Source: Castanea sativa (lineage: Eukaryota > Streptophyta > Magnoliopsida > Fagales > Fagaceae). From it: a DNA stretch of 64,000 nt. This document shows, in pieces, positions 49,085-59,236 of the stretch. The notes below the pieces were generated by a model, which did no database searches, had not been told where the DNA came from, and saw only the letters and a program-made list of their open reading frames with translations. Position numbers and translations under genes: made by a program. The number at the start of each line of letters is the position of its first letter. Within the stretch, counting starts at the first letter, position 1. The stretch lies in NCBI RefSeq assembly GCF_040712315.1, contig NC_134015.1, positions 16,005,095 to 16,069,094 of the forward strand, given 5' to 3'.

Positions 49085-51640
49085 CTAAGCCTTTGGAGGG
49101 GGGTCTTGCTGAGAGGTACTGGTGCCCTCGGTCTTTCTCAACTCCAGCTCAAAAGGAGTCAAAACGTGCTTTCCTCTATCTGCTGTCTTCGTTGGAAGGA
49201 CGTTGGGTTCCACTATCTGGCTCAAGTCCTTCTCTGCATCCCCTTCTCCTTCCTTCTCTTTGTTGGAACCAGAGGGTTCTGTAGGATCAGGAACTTGCTG
49301 TGGGACCACTGGGGGTAAAGCAGGAAGAGTTGTCTCGGGGGTAGGAGTAGCAGCAGGAGCCTCTTCAATCTCCTGTATTTCTAGGGGAAGCCAAACGTTC
49401 TCGGACTTCCTCAGATCCGAAGATTGGGGAACTCCTGCTACGTTTAAAGCTTCCCCCCATACTTTTTGACAGTATTCGCGGCATAAAGCCGCGAACTCCT
49501 CTGTCAGCTGCTCCTCTGTGGTTGCTACCCCTTCATCGAAACTTGCCTGCTTGGCAGCTTGGAGAGAGAGTTGGAAGGAGCTGGCTTCTTTCTTCATCAA
49601 CGCCAGTTCCTTCTTCAGATCCGAGCACTCCCTTTGAGCTTGGGAGAGCTCTTCATCTCTTTCACGAAGGAGCTTGCGCTGTCCTTCTATCTAGGTCTGC
49701 ATAGTCTTCAAGTTTGACTCGACCCCATTTTTCTCTCTCCTCAGATCTGCAACCTCAGAGGTCAGCTTCTCGTTCTCGGCAAGGGCTATACCCAAGGACT
49801 TCTCAATCTCCAGCCTGATTTCGAGCTCAGTTCTGGCTATTTTCCGAGTGTCTTCAATAAACTTCTCAGCTACAAAGACCTCCTGAATAGCCTGTAACAA
49901 AGTATGATGGAGTTAGGAACAGTAAAAAAAACAAACTTACTTATAAATATTGTTAAAAGTGGAATCTTCTGAAAAAGAAAAAAGGGAGAAACACTTACCA
50001 GCGCTAAGTCTCTTTTCAAGGAGAGGAATAGTTGTGGCTGGCCCATTTTTTCCAAGGTCTCCATGTCCTTGGGCAGCAGGAGAGGGCGTTCCAAGACCTC
50101 GGCCAGGTGGTGGGCATGGCCTTGTTGAACCCCCCTTATACTGGACTGGCAGGAGATGGGTGCGCCGTCTAGTCTTAAATCGGGGAACCAGGTGGTCGGT
50201 GCTCGGCGCACTTCAGCCTCGTCCCTGAATTCCCCGATTTCAACCGAGCGGGCCCTACCCTTGCCCTTGTCCACCTTCTGCTGCTGGGCCGGTGGGAGTT
50301 GTTGTCGTGGTTTCTTGGGGTCTTTATTAATCGTCCCCTCGTTATCCCCCTTTCTCTTCTTCTTTGGATCCTCGGCTGGAAGTTTTGGCTCGAGTGGAGG
50401 GGGAGGTGGTAAGGATGGGGGAACTTGAGACGTCCCCCTCTTTTTCTCTGCAACCTTAGCAGCCCTATTGGTGAGGAGACCCTCCATTCTTCCCATGTCT
50501 TCTTCAAATTCGTCCTCGGGAAGGGCAACCACAAACCCTGCAATTCCAGAGGCCTCGGTGGCTTCTTCCTCCTCGTCGGAAAGTACCACAAACTGGTTCC
50601 CTTGAGGTCTCTCGGTGTCTTCGAGACGGAATTGATCTATCTCGTCGTCAAGTGTGTGTGAAGAAGACACCTACTCTTCTGGAACGACAGTTGCTTGTGA
50701 GTGCACAGCAAGGGGAATTGCTGCTATAGGCTGGTTGTATAAAAAAGTGTTAGGAGCGTCTGGGAGGTCGCGGTCGTCCAGAAAGTGGGGCCGAGTTACG
50801 TTTATCCTCCTTCATCTTCGGTCGCCCGCAATTATGGCGTTCTCTATCTCCTGGAAGTCTGAGGAAAGGGGAGTGTACCCTAGAATGAGGTGAGCAACCC
50901 GGAGTTGTAAGTCTTCGCTAATGAACACCTCGGAGCGAAGTACTCGGTTTAGATCTGCGATGTTACAATGACTCAGACGAGGACGCACGTGCTGCTTATC
51001 TGTAAAAAAGACGTCAAAACAAACAAACCTGTTCAGATTCACACAGATATTTAACAAATTTAAGTAAGTACGAATACGCATTTCTGTGTGTGTTAGAAGA
51101 AGTTGTGTTGTGGGGAGATTAATCCTACGGCATCGCACCTGGATCCCCCCACTCAACTGGGCAGTGGAGGCCGTCGTGCCAGTTTCCAGACACGATCAAG
51201 TAGTCGTCCTTCATGCCTTTGTTTGATTTGGGCAGACAGGAGATTAGCCTAACGGTGCTGGACCGAGACTTAATATAATAACCTACCTTAGAAAGTTTAT
51301 GGGACTCATATAGGAACATGACATCGTGCCATGTGAGGTTTAAACCCATCTGCTCGTTTAGAGCATCTACACTACCCAAAACTCTAAAAACGTTTGGGAG
51401 GCATTGATCGGGACACAACCGGTGGTTGCGAAGGTACTTCCTAGTTACAGGTTTCATTGGAAGGGTCATCCCACCCTCTATAAAGGCTATCATAGGGATG
51501 ATAACCTCTCCCTCCTTCCTAGAACCGGCCACGGCTTCTGCCGGGCAATATTCTAACCCTACGTCGCTGGGAATACGGTATTTGGCCCTAAAGCCTTCCA
51601 TCCCAGCGGCGGTATCAACTAGACACTTGAATTTTCCCAT
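49085..51640 (-). pseudogene. Antisense gene of the Tat element (Transposase_28-like), three exons
   Basis: Exons on the minus strand: 51640-51139, 50999-49999, 49891-49085, joined by GT-AG introns of 139 and 107 bp with matching phases (502 + 1001 + 807 nt = 770 codons). Exon 1 has EGFRAKYRIPSDVGL, GEVIIPMIAFIEGGMTLPM, LCPDQCLPNVFRVLG and VGYYIKSRSS, the pattern of the Pfam family called Transposase_28 or putative gypsy type transposon. Exon 2 is acidic then basic and Pro-rich (nuclear-signal-like DPKKKRKGD). Exon 3 is a long coiled coil (EIRLEIEKSLGIALAENEKL...) and a Pro/Thr-rich tail. Stops at 50812-50814 (TGA), 50671-50673 (TAG) and 49691-49693 (TAG) break it. Role unknown; I do not assume transposase activity. 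Confidence 0.75.
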
Positions 51641-52148
51641 TACAGAGGAACGATAGACTAAACTCTAAAAGGGAGAGTGTTTGTAATGATAGCCGAGGAC
51701 AAATATCGAGGAGAAAAGGTTAAGAATAGAAGGAGCAAGAACTTACAAGGTTGAAGGTGTGCAAATTTCCACGGTTTTCTGCAAGTAAGGTATGATGGCT
51801 GATGTCTTGATGGGATTACCCCCTGAGGAATTAAATGAAGGCGCAGATTCCCGAAGCGTCGCGACATGCGAAAAGGCGGCCTCGAAATTATATTTGTCCC
51901 GCCTAAAATTTCGTGGAGTAATGAGGGCCGTTGGATGCCCATCTCACTGTTGAACGTGAGGGACAAAGTGTAACTGGCAGTAATAAATGCGCGCGTTTTT
52001 GAAAGTAAAACCGCCAAGTGGCATCTTCTGGGACGCGAAACGATTTCCACACGTGCCATCACTCATAAAGTGTGTGGAGTGGATCTTCGTTAAATCAAAA
52101 CCCTATTTTTCTCCTCGGATGTCGAAAATTAGAGTTTTGAGGGGCTAT
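51641..52148. other. Region between antisense gene and 3' LTR, with polypurine tract
   Basis: The PPT TTTTGAGGGGCTAT directly precedes the 3' LTR and is conserved in the second element (62396-62409, complementary). The rest would be the leader and promoter of the antisense gene. A reading frame on the minus strand (52062-51658) is not clearly coding. Confidence 0.6.
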
Positions 52149-52858
52149 TGTGGGGAGTAAAAAGACCTTGATAGGAATATGGGCCGTTGGGTCATGCTGA
52201 GGAAGGCCGACCTGCTCTTGGGTTTGGGACTTGTTAGTACTACGGGTCGGCCCATACGCCGAGGGTCCGAGGGTCCAGCCGATGATTATTTTTCCCTTAG
52301 TAAAGGACACGGACAAGACCAATGGTTAAAGGGGGTGAACCCTTGAATGTCCTAGAAGCACCGATGTTGAAAATATGTCAAAGATAAAGGCTGCTACCTC
52401 CACATTAAAGACCCTGCACCTACCACCCTGGCCGCATTAATGGGGAAGTGACACTTAAACAGTGGAAGGGAAACTTCTAGTTACTGTTCAAAGGCACTAA
52501 GAAAAGAAATATCTAGGCTAAGGGAGGAGTTGGGGCAACACGTGTACAAAGTATTAAAAAGAGGAGTATTTAAGGAGGAACCGGGAATAGAAACGGGGAC
52601 AAACTTTTTGTAACCTAAAAAAAGAAAAAGACAAGGAGAAAGATATAACATAAGAACAGCTCTCGGCTTACGTCCGAGGAGGCCGATTTACAATATCCCT
52701 TGTTGTTCCAAGTATTTGCAATCTTTAGTTTGTCATTTAATCCCCACACACTTCTAACCTGGGTTTCAAGCCCACACTCTACAAATTCATATTGTTTAAG
52801 GCTCATTGGGCCTGGGCCCATAACTGTTCTTGGGGCCAGGTGCACTTGTGCACTTACA
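52149..52858 (+). repeat. 3' LTR
   Basis: Begins TGTGGGGAGTAAAAAGACC and ends GTGCACTTACA, followed by the ATAAC duplication (52859-52863). Same length as the 5' LTR. Confidence 0.95.
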
Positions 52859-52863
52859 ATAAC

Positions 52864-53145
52864 TATGTACCATTTTAAATGAAAACCTGTTTATCAAAAA
52901 AAAAAAAAAATTTAAAGAAAACTTAGCATGGCTTCATAAGACATTGAATATGTCAAAATATGTTGTGATTTTATGTGTTTTTCATTTTTAAAATATGCTA
53001 TGGTTCTTTTTCCAGCACCAAAAAAAAAAAGAAAAAAAAAAAAAAGAAAAGAAAAGAAGAACTTATCTCATCTGCTTCTAATTTTAGCCCTTTGCTTTTT
53101 CTGTTGTGTCCATGAGCTAATAAATTATTTTACACTTTGTGGCAG
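52864..53145. other. Pseudogene intron right of the Tat insertion
   Basis: A-rich, with poly(A) runs at 52899-52912 and 53020-53045. Ends in a good acceptor (TTTGTGGCAG). Confidence 0.6.
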
Positions 53146-53254
53146 ACATCTTTGGTTAATGTGGTGAGACTTGATCCATTTATTGGTATGCGGCACTTAA
53201 GTGAAAACCGAAAACCTCAGGGACAGTTTGATGTGATTGTCATTGCACATAATG

Positions 53255-54224
53255 GCAACTTAGTGCCTCCCTTGTTAAGTTAATTTTCACATTTGCTGCA
53301 GCATCCTCACATTATTTGAAGATTCTAATATTTTTTTATTCTTGTTATTGCAACATTAGGCTTACCTAAAAAATATTGTATCTATGTGCACTGTTCTGTT
53401 CCTAGAATTGAAACATATTAGAATTCCCAATTGTCCTATATAAACGTAAGAGAGTTGGCTTCTGCCATGGCAAGAAGAATATCTGATTATGGTTCATGGT
53501 TTACTATTTGGCGATAATGTCTGAATGCATTAAATGTTGGATACCATTTTCCACACTCTTTGTTACTATTGTAGGTCTAGTTCAAATGTCTTTACAGAGA
53601 ACGGTCCTGGTAGACGATACTACACTAATGTAGGAGAATTTAAGTCCAAAGGAAAGAAGGCCCATTAGTCTATTTTTGTTTAGTCAGTTTTTATTTATTT
53701 TTTATTTTTATTTTTTATTGAGATAGTTTTAACCTATGGTGTCCGCTCCTGATAATAGATCTATATTATGAAACCAAGACATTAATCGGTTTTTGTTTAG
53801 TCTACTGCAAGACTAGTCTTTTATATCTCCATGTTATGTTTTATTTATTATTATGCTTTTAAGCATATTAAGAGGTCTTGTGACAAGCACATGACTTTTA
53901 ATGAAATTGGATAATTATGATTTAATTGTTATATAAAATATGAAGGCTTAGGATTCTAGGGTTTCTAATGGTTTTTATAAATATTTTCTCATTTGAGTCA
54001 TTATAGGCAGCCTTTGCTCATCTACTTTATGAAATTTGATTTCTGAATTTTTTTGAGCTCTTTGAGCTTAGAAATTGATATTTGCTTGTTACAAATTTAA
54101 TCCTATTATCTTTTCTTTTCTTTGCTATAATCGTTTTTTGTTGCTGGAATTTCTTCTTAAACCCTTAATCTACACTAGTCTGAGTTCTCCCTACCGCATC
54201 ACATACCATTGAACTTAGATGTTT
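53255..54224. other. Pseudogene intron left of the LINE
   Basis: No coding frame or defined element. T-rich tracts around 53690-53720. Confidence 0.45.
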
Positions 54225-56878
54225 TCCGAAAAATTATTATGAATATATATCATCCTAGGGCCTTATGGTTAGAGGAGGGAGACAAACACCAAGGTATGTT
54301 TGAGAGAAGCCTAATTGCTACATTTATTGCACTAATTCTCCAAAAGGTTGTGCTCTAGATGTGAAGGAATACAGGCATATTAGTCTCATTGGTAGTGTAT
54401 ATAAAATATTCCCTATGGTGCTAGCTAACAGGTTGCTGTTTGTTTTAGGGAATTTCCTCTCCCAATTTTGAATTGCTTTTATCACAGGGGGGTAGATTTG
54501 GAATTCGTCCTCATTGCCAATAAATGTATTGACAGTAGAATAATATTGGGCATACTTGAGCTTTTGAGTTAGTTGGATTTGAAGAAAGTCTACAACCATA
54601 CTAATTGGAACTTTCATATTTACAAGCTGAAACAGTGCGGCTTTGGAGAGAAACGGACGAATTGGATTATTTGTTGCATTTCTACAATTAGGTTTTTGAT
54701 TCTAGTTAATGGCAACTTGAATGGAAATGTGGGATTTTTTTTAAAGGTTTATGTCAAGGTGATCCATTGTCACAATTGTTATTGATGATAGTGATGGAGG
54801 CACTGAGTAAGTAATTCGTAAGAGCAGTGGCAGGGCAGTATCTTGTGAAGTGCAGGACAGCATCTTGCTGGTTTCACAGTAGGAAGTAGAGCATGTGATA
54901 TGTTGATGGTTTCTCACCTCTTATTTTTATACGATACTTGATTTTTTTTTTTTTTTTTTGTGGGAATGCCTGGAACAACTTAGGTACTTGAAATGTTTGT
55001 TGTGCTTTGAAGTAGTATCTGGATGAAAGATTAACCTGGCCAAATCTGCATTGATACCTGTTGGTATTGTGCCAGACATTGAAAAACTGATTCAGATTCT
55101 TGATTATAAGGTTTCGAAATTCCCAAGAGATATTTGGGTTTGGTTAGGGTTCTAAATTTATATCAAAAGCAATACGGGATTGTGTTCTTGAGAAGGTGGA
55201 GGGGAGGTTAGTGGGGTGGAAAAAGGTTCACCTTTCAAAGGGAGGTAGACTGCATACTTGATAAAAAAAAAAAAAGGAAGTAGATTTGTATTGATAAAGA
55301 GGACATTGTTGAGTTTGTAAACAATTTTTTTTTCTCTTTATTTCTTATTCCCATAATATTGCTAATAGTATTGAGGATTACAATGGGTTTTTTGTAGGTG
55401 TGGCATAGGAGACAAGTTTATGTTCCATATTGTAAATTGGAAAAATTTGTGAACCAATTAAATATGGAGGATTGGGCATACGAAGTATGTTATTTTTTCT
55501 TTTTTGATAGGTAAATAAATTCATTAAAATGAAAACGGAAAAAAATACAGAGGTGTCCTCGTTTACGGGCTACACCAGGCAGTTCAGGAAAATAAAAAGG
55601 ACAAAAGGAAATAAGAAGGAAAATACAAAAGAAAAAAATTAGTAAACTAATGTGAAGGCTTTGGCATAACAGTGTTTCATGGAGGAAAATAATGGATAAA
55701 AAAATATGGAGGTGAGTGGAGTGGTTGCTGCTTGGGGGCAGAATGTGGACCATATGGCGTAAGCCTTTCAAAGCATATTAGAAGTGGTTGGGAAAATTTC
55801 TCCAGATTCGAGGTTGGTAATGGCACCAATATTTGCTTTTGGCATGACTTGCGGTGCAGAGATGTGGTTCTTAAGGAGGTATTTCCAGATTTGTATAGAA
55901 TTTCAGAATCTAAAGTGGCTTATGTGGTGGACTGATGGCATTATTCATTGGGATATTCCTTTATTAGGGCTTAAAATGATTTGGAGTTGGAAGTTCTAAA
56001 AGGTTTCCTTAATTTCATCTACTCTATAAAGATAAGAAGAGAAGTAGAAGACCTGATCTACCGGATTCCAAAAAGAAGCTGTATGTTTGAGGTAAAGTTT
56101 TTTTATAGGAATAATTCTTAAGTATTCTAGGAGCACAGAGAATGGTACTCTCCCTCTCACATTCGTAGTATTGTCTACTCATTAAATCCATGGTGGGAAT
56201 TACCATGAATGTGAGAGGAGAGAGCACCAAACTTTTATAGAGTGTCGCATGCCGGAAATGCTCAAACTTTTCCTTGGAAAAGTATTTGGAGGGTTAAGGA
56301 CTCCACCGAAGTGGCATTCTTCACATGGTCAGCTGCACTACGAAAGATTCTTAGGATGGATAACTTACAAAGGAGAAATTTAATTGTAGAGGAGTGGTGC
56401 TGCATGTGCAAAATAAAGGAGAGTCCATAGATCACTTGCTTCTCCATTGTGATATCGCTCAAGAATTATGGTCATTGGTCTTGTGTTTATTTGGGATAGG
56501 GTTATGCCTAAGAGGGTAGTTGATTTGTTGGCTAACTTGAAGGGGTGATTTGGAAGACAATGTAGTTCAGATATTTGGAATGCAATTTATTTTTGTATAA
56601 TGTGGACTATTTGTATTTGGAGAGAATGCCATACTTGCTTATTTGAAGGAAATGAATGATCTACATTGGAGCTAAAAATGATATTTTTACGTTCTATTTA
56701 TAATTGGATGGCTGCTTTGAGTAGTCATTATTTTTCTCATTTGCTTGGGTTTCTTTATTTTTGTATTTTTTGATGATTTTTTTGGGGTGTATCTCATGCA
56801 TACTTCCAGCGTACTTAGGGTTTGTCCCTTTTTTAGCACATAGTTAATAAAATTTCTTACTTACCCTATCAAAAAATG
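54225..56878 (+). mobile_element. Decayed L1-type LINE with RT and zf-RVT regions
   Basis: Recognisable ORF2 pieces in order: RALWLEEGDK (54255), YRHISLIGSVYKI and VLANRLLFVL (RT motif, about 54365-54445), LDLKKVYNHTNW and CGFGEKRTNWI (54570-54670, where the catalytic dipeptide region begins), VNGN (54700), PYGVSLSKHIRSGWENFSRF (55748-55808), then FPWKSIWRVKDSTEVAFFTW and WCCMCK (zf-RVT, 56268-56412). The tail ends with AATAAAATTTCTTACTTACC and ATCAAAAAA near 56878. Many stops and shifts; the 5' half is missing. Another LINE tail is nested at 55490-55690. Confidence 0.75.
55490..55690 (-). mobile_element. LINE 3' tail nested in the LINE, opposite strand
   Basis: On the minus strand this reads into TTTTAATGAATTTATTTACC then TATCAAAAAAGAAAAAA at 55490, a plant L1 3' end with A tail. 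It interrupts the zf-RVT-upstream region of the host LINE, whose match resumes at about 55690 (WRKIMDKK). No ORF remains. Confidence 0.5.
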
Positions 56879-57353
56879 GAACATTCCAGAATAATGTCAG
56901 TGGAGTTTGATATTAAGTTTGATCGGTGACTTGAGTTTGTTTTAATATTACTGTGTCAACAACAGGAAAGTGTGCAAATTGCTTGCTTGTGTCGTCAGGC
57001 TTGCCACTAATTGCAAGGCAGATGAAGCTACCCAGAACTTCTCAGTTCAGTTTATATGATGCAATCTGCTATTTTCTCCACTTTATTTGCTTTTAGCGAT
57101 GATTGGCTTATCTCAAATTGTTGCTCACTTAATGCTGTGAGTGTTGCTAGAGGCAGGAATTAAGTTCTCTATGGGCCCTCCTTGCAGCTTTTGAGACTGC
57201 ATCTCCTTTTGAAGGAGCTTTTGTCAAAGGGGTTGATCTGTCTCATGGATGGCAAACAATACCAAAAAACTTATGCATTCCCAAAGCAGTGGCCCTCACT
57301 GTTGGACCTTTCTTAGTACTGCAGCTTATGGAAAGCAGAACAAGGTTCCACAG

Positions 57354-58320
57354 GTCAGTACTAATTTGATGGTTTTGGATCATTAACAGAACTTATAGGT
57401 ATACAATTCTTGAAGATTCTGGTTTTTGTCTAGGGCATTAGCAATCATGACAATAGATAGGGAGTACTGGTAGAAAAGAGTTCATTTGGCCAACACCAAC
57501 TTGTTTAAACACGGCAATCATGAGTTATGTGCATTTATACATGTAAACTTTGTTAACTGGACAAGCTTTTATCCTGATGCAGGACAAAGGCTGGGAAAAT
57601 AGAAATAAGAGAAAAGGAATGAAGAACTGGACAAATCCTCTTCTTCACCACTTACAAATTGCTTTTAGTATTTTCTTGAAATTTTAAGCTTCACCACCTA
57701 AGGGTGCTAGGAATCACCGCCAAGCTTAAAGAGACATATCTAATTATAAATTTTTTATTCAAATTGCATTGCTTCAAACCATTCTTGGAGCCTCTTTTAA
57801 TAGGTTATAAGGAGGACATCAAGCCACAATTACCATAAAATTATCAACAATATTAAATTCTAGAATTCTAAAGTGAAATCTAGAAAAATCAGAAATTCAA
57901 AATTTAAAAATGAAATCTGAGACTCCACTGGGTACCTCTGAGTGGTGATTGTAATTATCCCCTTTTCAGTAAATTTTAGAGATTGGTGCTTATGGAGACC
58001 CAATTTTTACATTTAACCCCAAAGTTTTGTTGATGGATAGTTAAATTCCCATAACATGTATAAAATTTCTTCATACATTTAATTTTATAATATATTGCTT
58101 CACATCACTTAAAAGTCTTAAAATTCTGCCATGCGTAATAAAATAGTAAATGGTATTTACCATATTTCTAAAATTTTAGAAGCAAAAAATTATGTAAAAT
58201 GATAGTAAAAACTTTTCTATGCTTGTGTGTGTTTTTGTATCATGCATGCAACTGTCCATATTTTTAGGTATATGCGGGTTTTTTTTTTGGGGTCACTTTA
58301 TTGAAAAAATTTTGTTACCA
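57354..58320. other. Pseudogene intron
   Basis: Starts with GTCAGTAC after CCACAG. AT-rich; no element with visible ends and no ORF. Confidence 0.5.
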
Positions 58321-58754
58321 GGAAATTAAACATCCCAAGTGCAATGGCAGAGAAGGTGAAGGCCGGGCATGCTTGGGGGTGTTACCACTTAGCATTTTCG
58401 CTAGTGAGTACATTATATTTGCATTATCGCTAGTGAGTACATCATATTTTTTCATTGGAATCATCACAACCAACTCGTTTTTCAGGAATGGTTTTCCTTT
58501 GGGAATTATTCAATGGATTCATCATTTTGAAGAAATTTTTGTTTTCTTTTATTTAAAAACTAAAAATTGGATAAAGTTTTCTGTAATGACTGGGTGTTTG
58601 TTCTATTTTCTGGAGTATTACAGGGGTGCAGCTCATCCAACTAATACACCTGGCATCCCCTGCATTTTTGATCCGTAGGGAAGAGCTGTTACATGTGGTG
58701 ATTGGTTACTTGGTTCAAGCTTAGCATCGGCAGAGAATGGCTCTTGCCAATCAT

Positions 58755-59074
58755 GTAAGTGCCACTTTTGCTCTCTATTTGTTTTTATTTTATTTTTCTA
58801 ATTTTTTTATGGGATTTATTATATTTTACTTATTGGTTTGTAGTTGCTTATATAACTATAAACTCAGAAAAGTTAATCATGGTTTCAACTCGTATTCTCC
58901 AAATCCACTAAACAGTTTCTTTCTATAGCTGAACAAAAAAGTCTATGAACATAAAGACTGTCAAAGTTGTGGTTCTATTTTCATTCAAGGTTTAATATAG
59001 TTTAAACTTTAATGTAAAACATAATATCAACAAAATATTTAATATTCACATCAGAGTTGGTCTTTTCCATGCAG
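58755..59074. other. Last intron of the pseudogene
   Basis: Bounded by CAT/GTAAGTG and TTCCATGCAG, both intact consensus sites. AT-rich, nothing else seen. Confidence 0.7.
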
Positions 59075-59236
59075 ATGGCAGATTTTCTCCAAAGTGATTG
59101 AGCTCGCCCTGAAGAGTTTGCTGTTGGTTTGATGAATGAGTGTCAACCACTTGAAGGACATGATATTGGACAATTTCCGGGATTGGAATCCAAAAAACAA
59201 ACAAATGAGGCTCAGGCATATGAACTTGCCTCTTGA

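Larger units (their letters stand above)
41517..52858 (+). mobile_element. Full-length Ty3/Gypsy retrotransposon, Tat type, 11.3 kb
   Basis: Order: 5' LTR, primer-binding site, gag, protease, RT, RNase H, a second (archaeal-type) RNase H, integrase, a 151-bp tandem repeat array, an antisense three-exon gene, polypurine tract, 3' LTR. The double RNase H and an extra antisense gene are features of the Tat lineage. LTRs are 710 bp each and differ at eight sites by my count (1.1%), so insertion is recent in evolutionary terms. The sense frame holds three amber codons and the antisense gene three stops, so this copy is probably unable to move alone. It sits in an intron of the renalase-like pseudogene in the same orientation. 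Confidence 0.93.
40634..59236 (+). pseudogene. Renalase-like FAD/NAD(P) oxidoreductase pseudogene (At3g04650-like)
   Basis: Exon pieces in order: about 40634-40901 (GTRIIDPQPLIFDHAAQFF, SPPRYLCVN), 53146-53254 (TSLVNVVR, GQFDVIVIAHN), about 56966-57040 (GKCANCLLVSSGLPLIARQM), 57157-57353 (WALLAAFE, FEGAFVKGVD), about 58321-58393 (frameshifted AEKVKAG), 58624-58754 (NTPGIPCIFDP, GDWLLGSS) and 59075-59236 (PEEFAVGL, QPLEGHDIGQFPGLESKKQT). Lesions: no N-terminal Rossmann exon, small deletions after VN and VVR, donor GC instead of GT at 53255, one-base loss near 57236, TAG at 58676-58678, a deletion before MALANH, and TGA at 59099-59101. Two introns are enlarged by a Tat element and a LINE. Intact relatives are flavin oxidoreductases, probably plastid or mitochondrial. 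Too many lesions for sequencing error alone. Confidence 0.8.
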
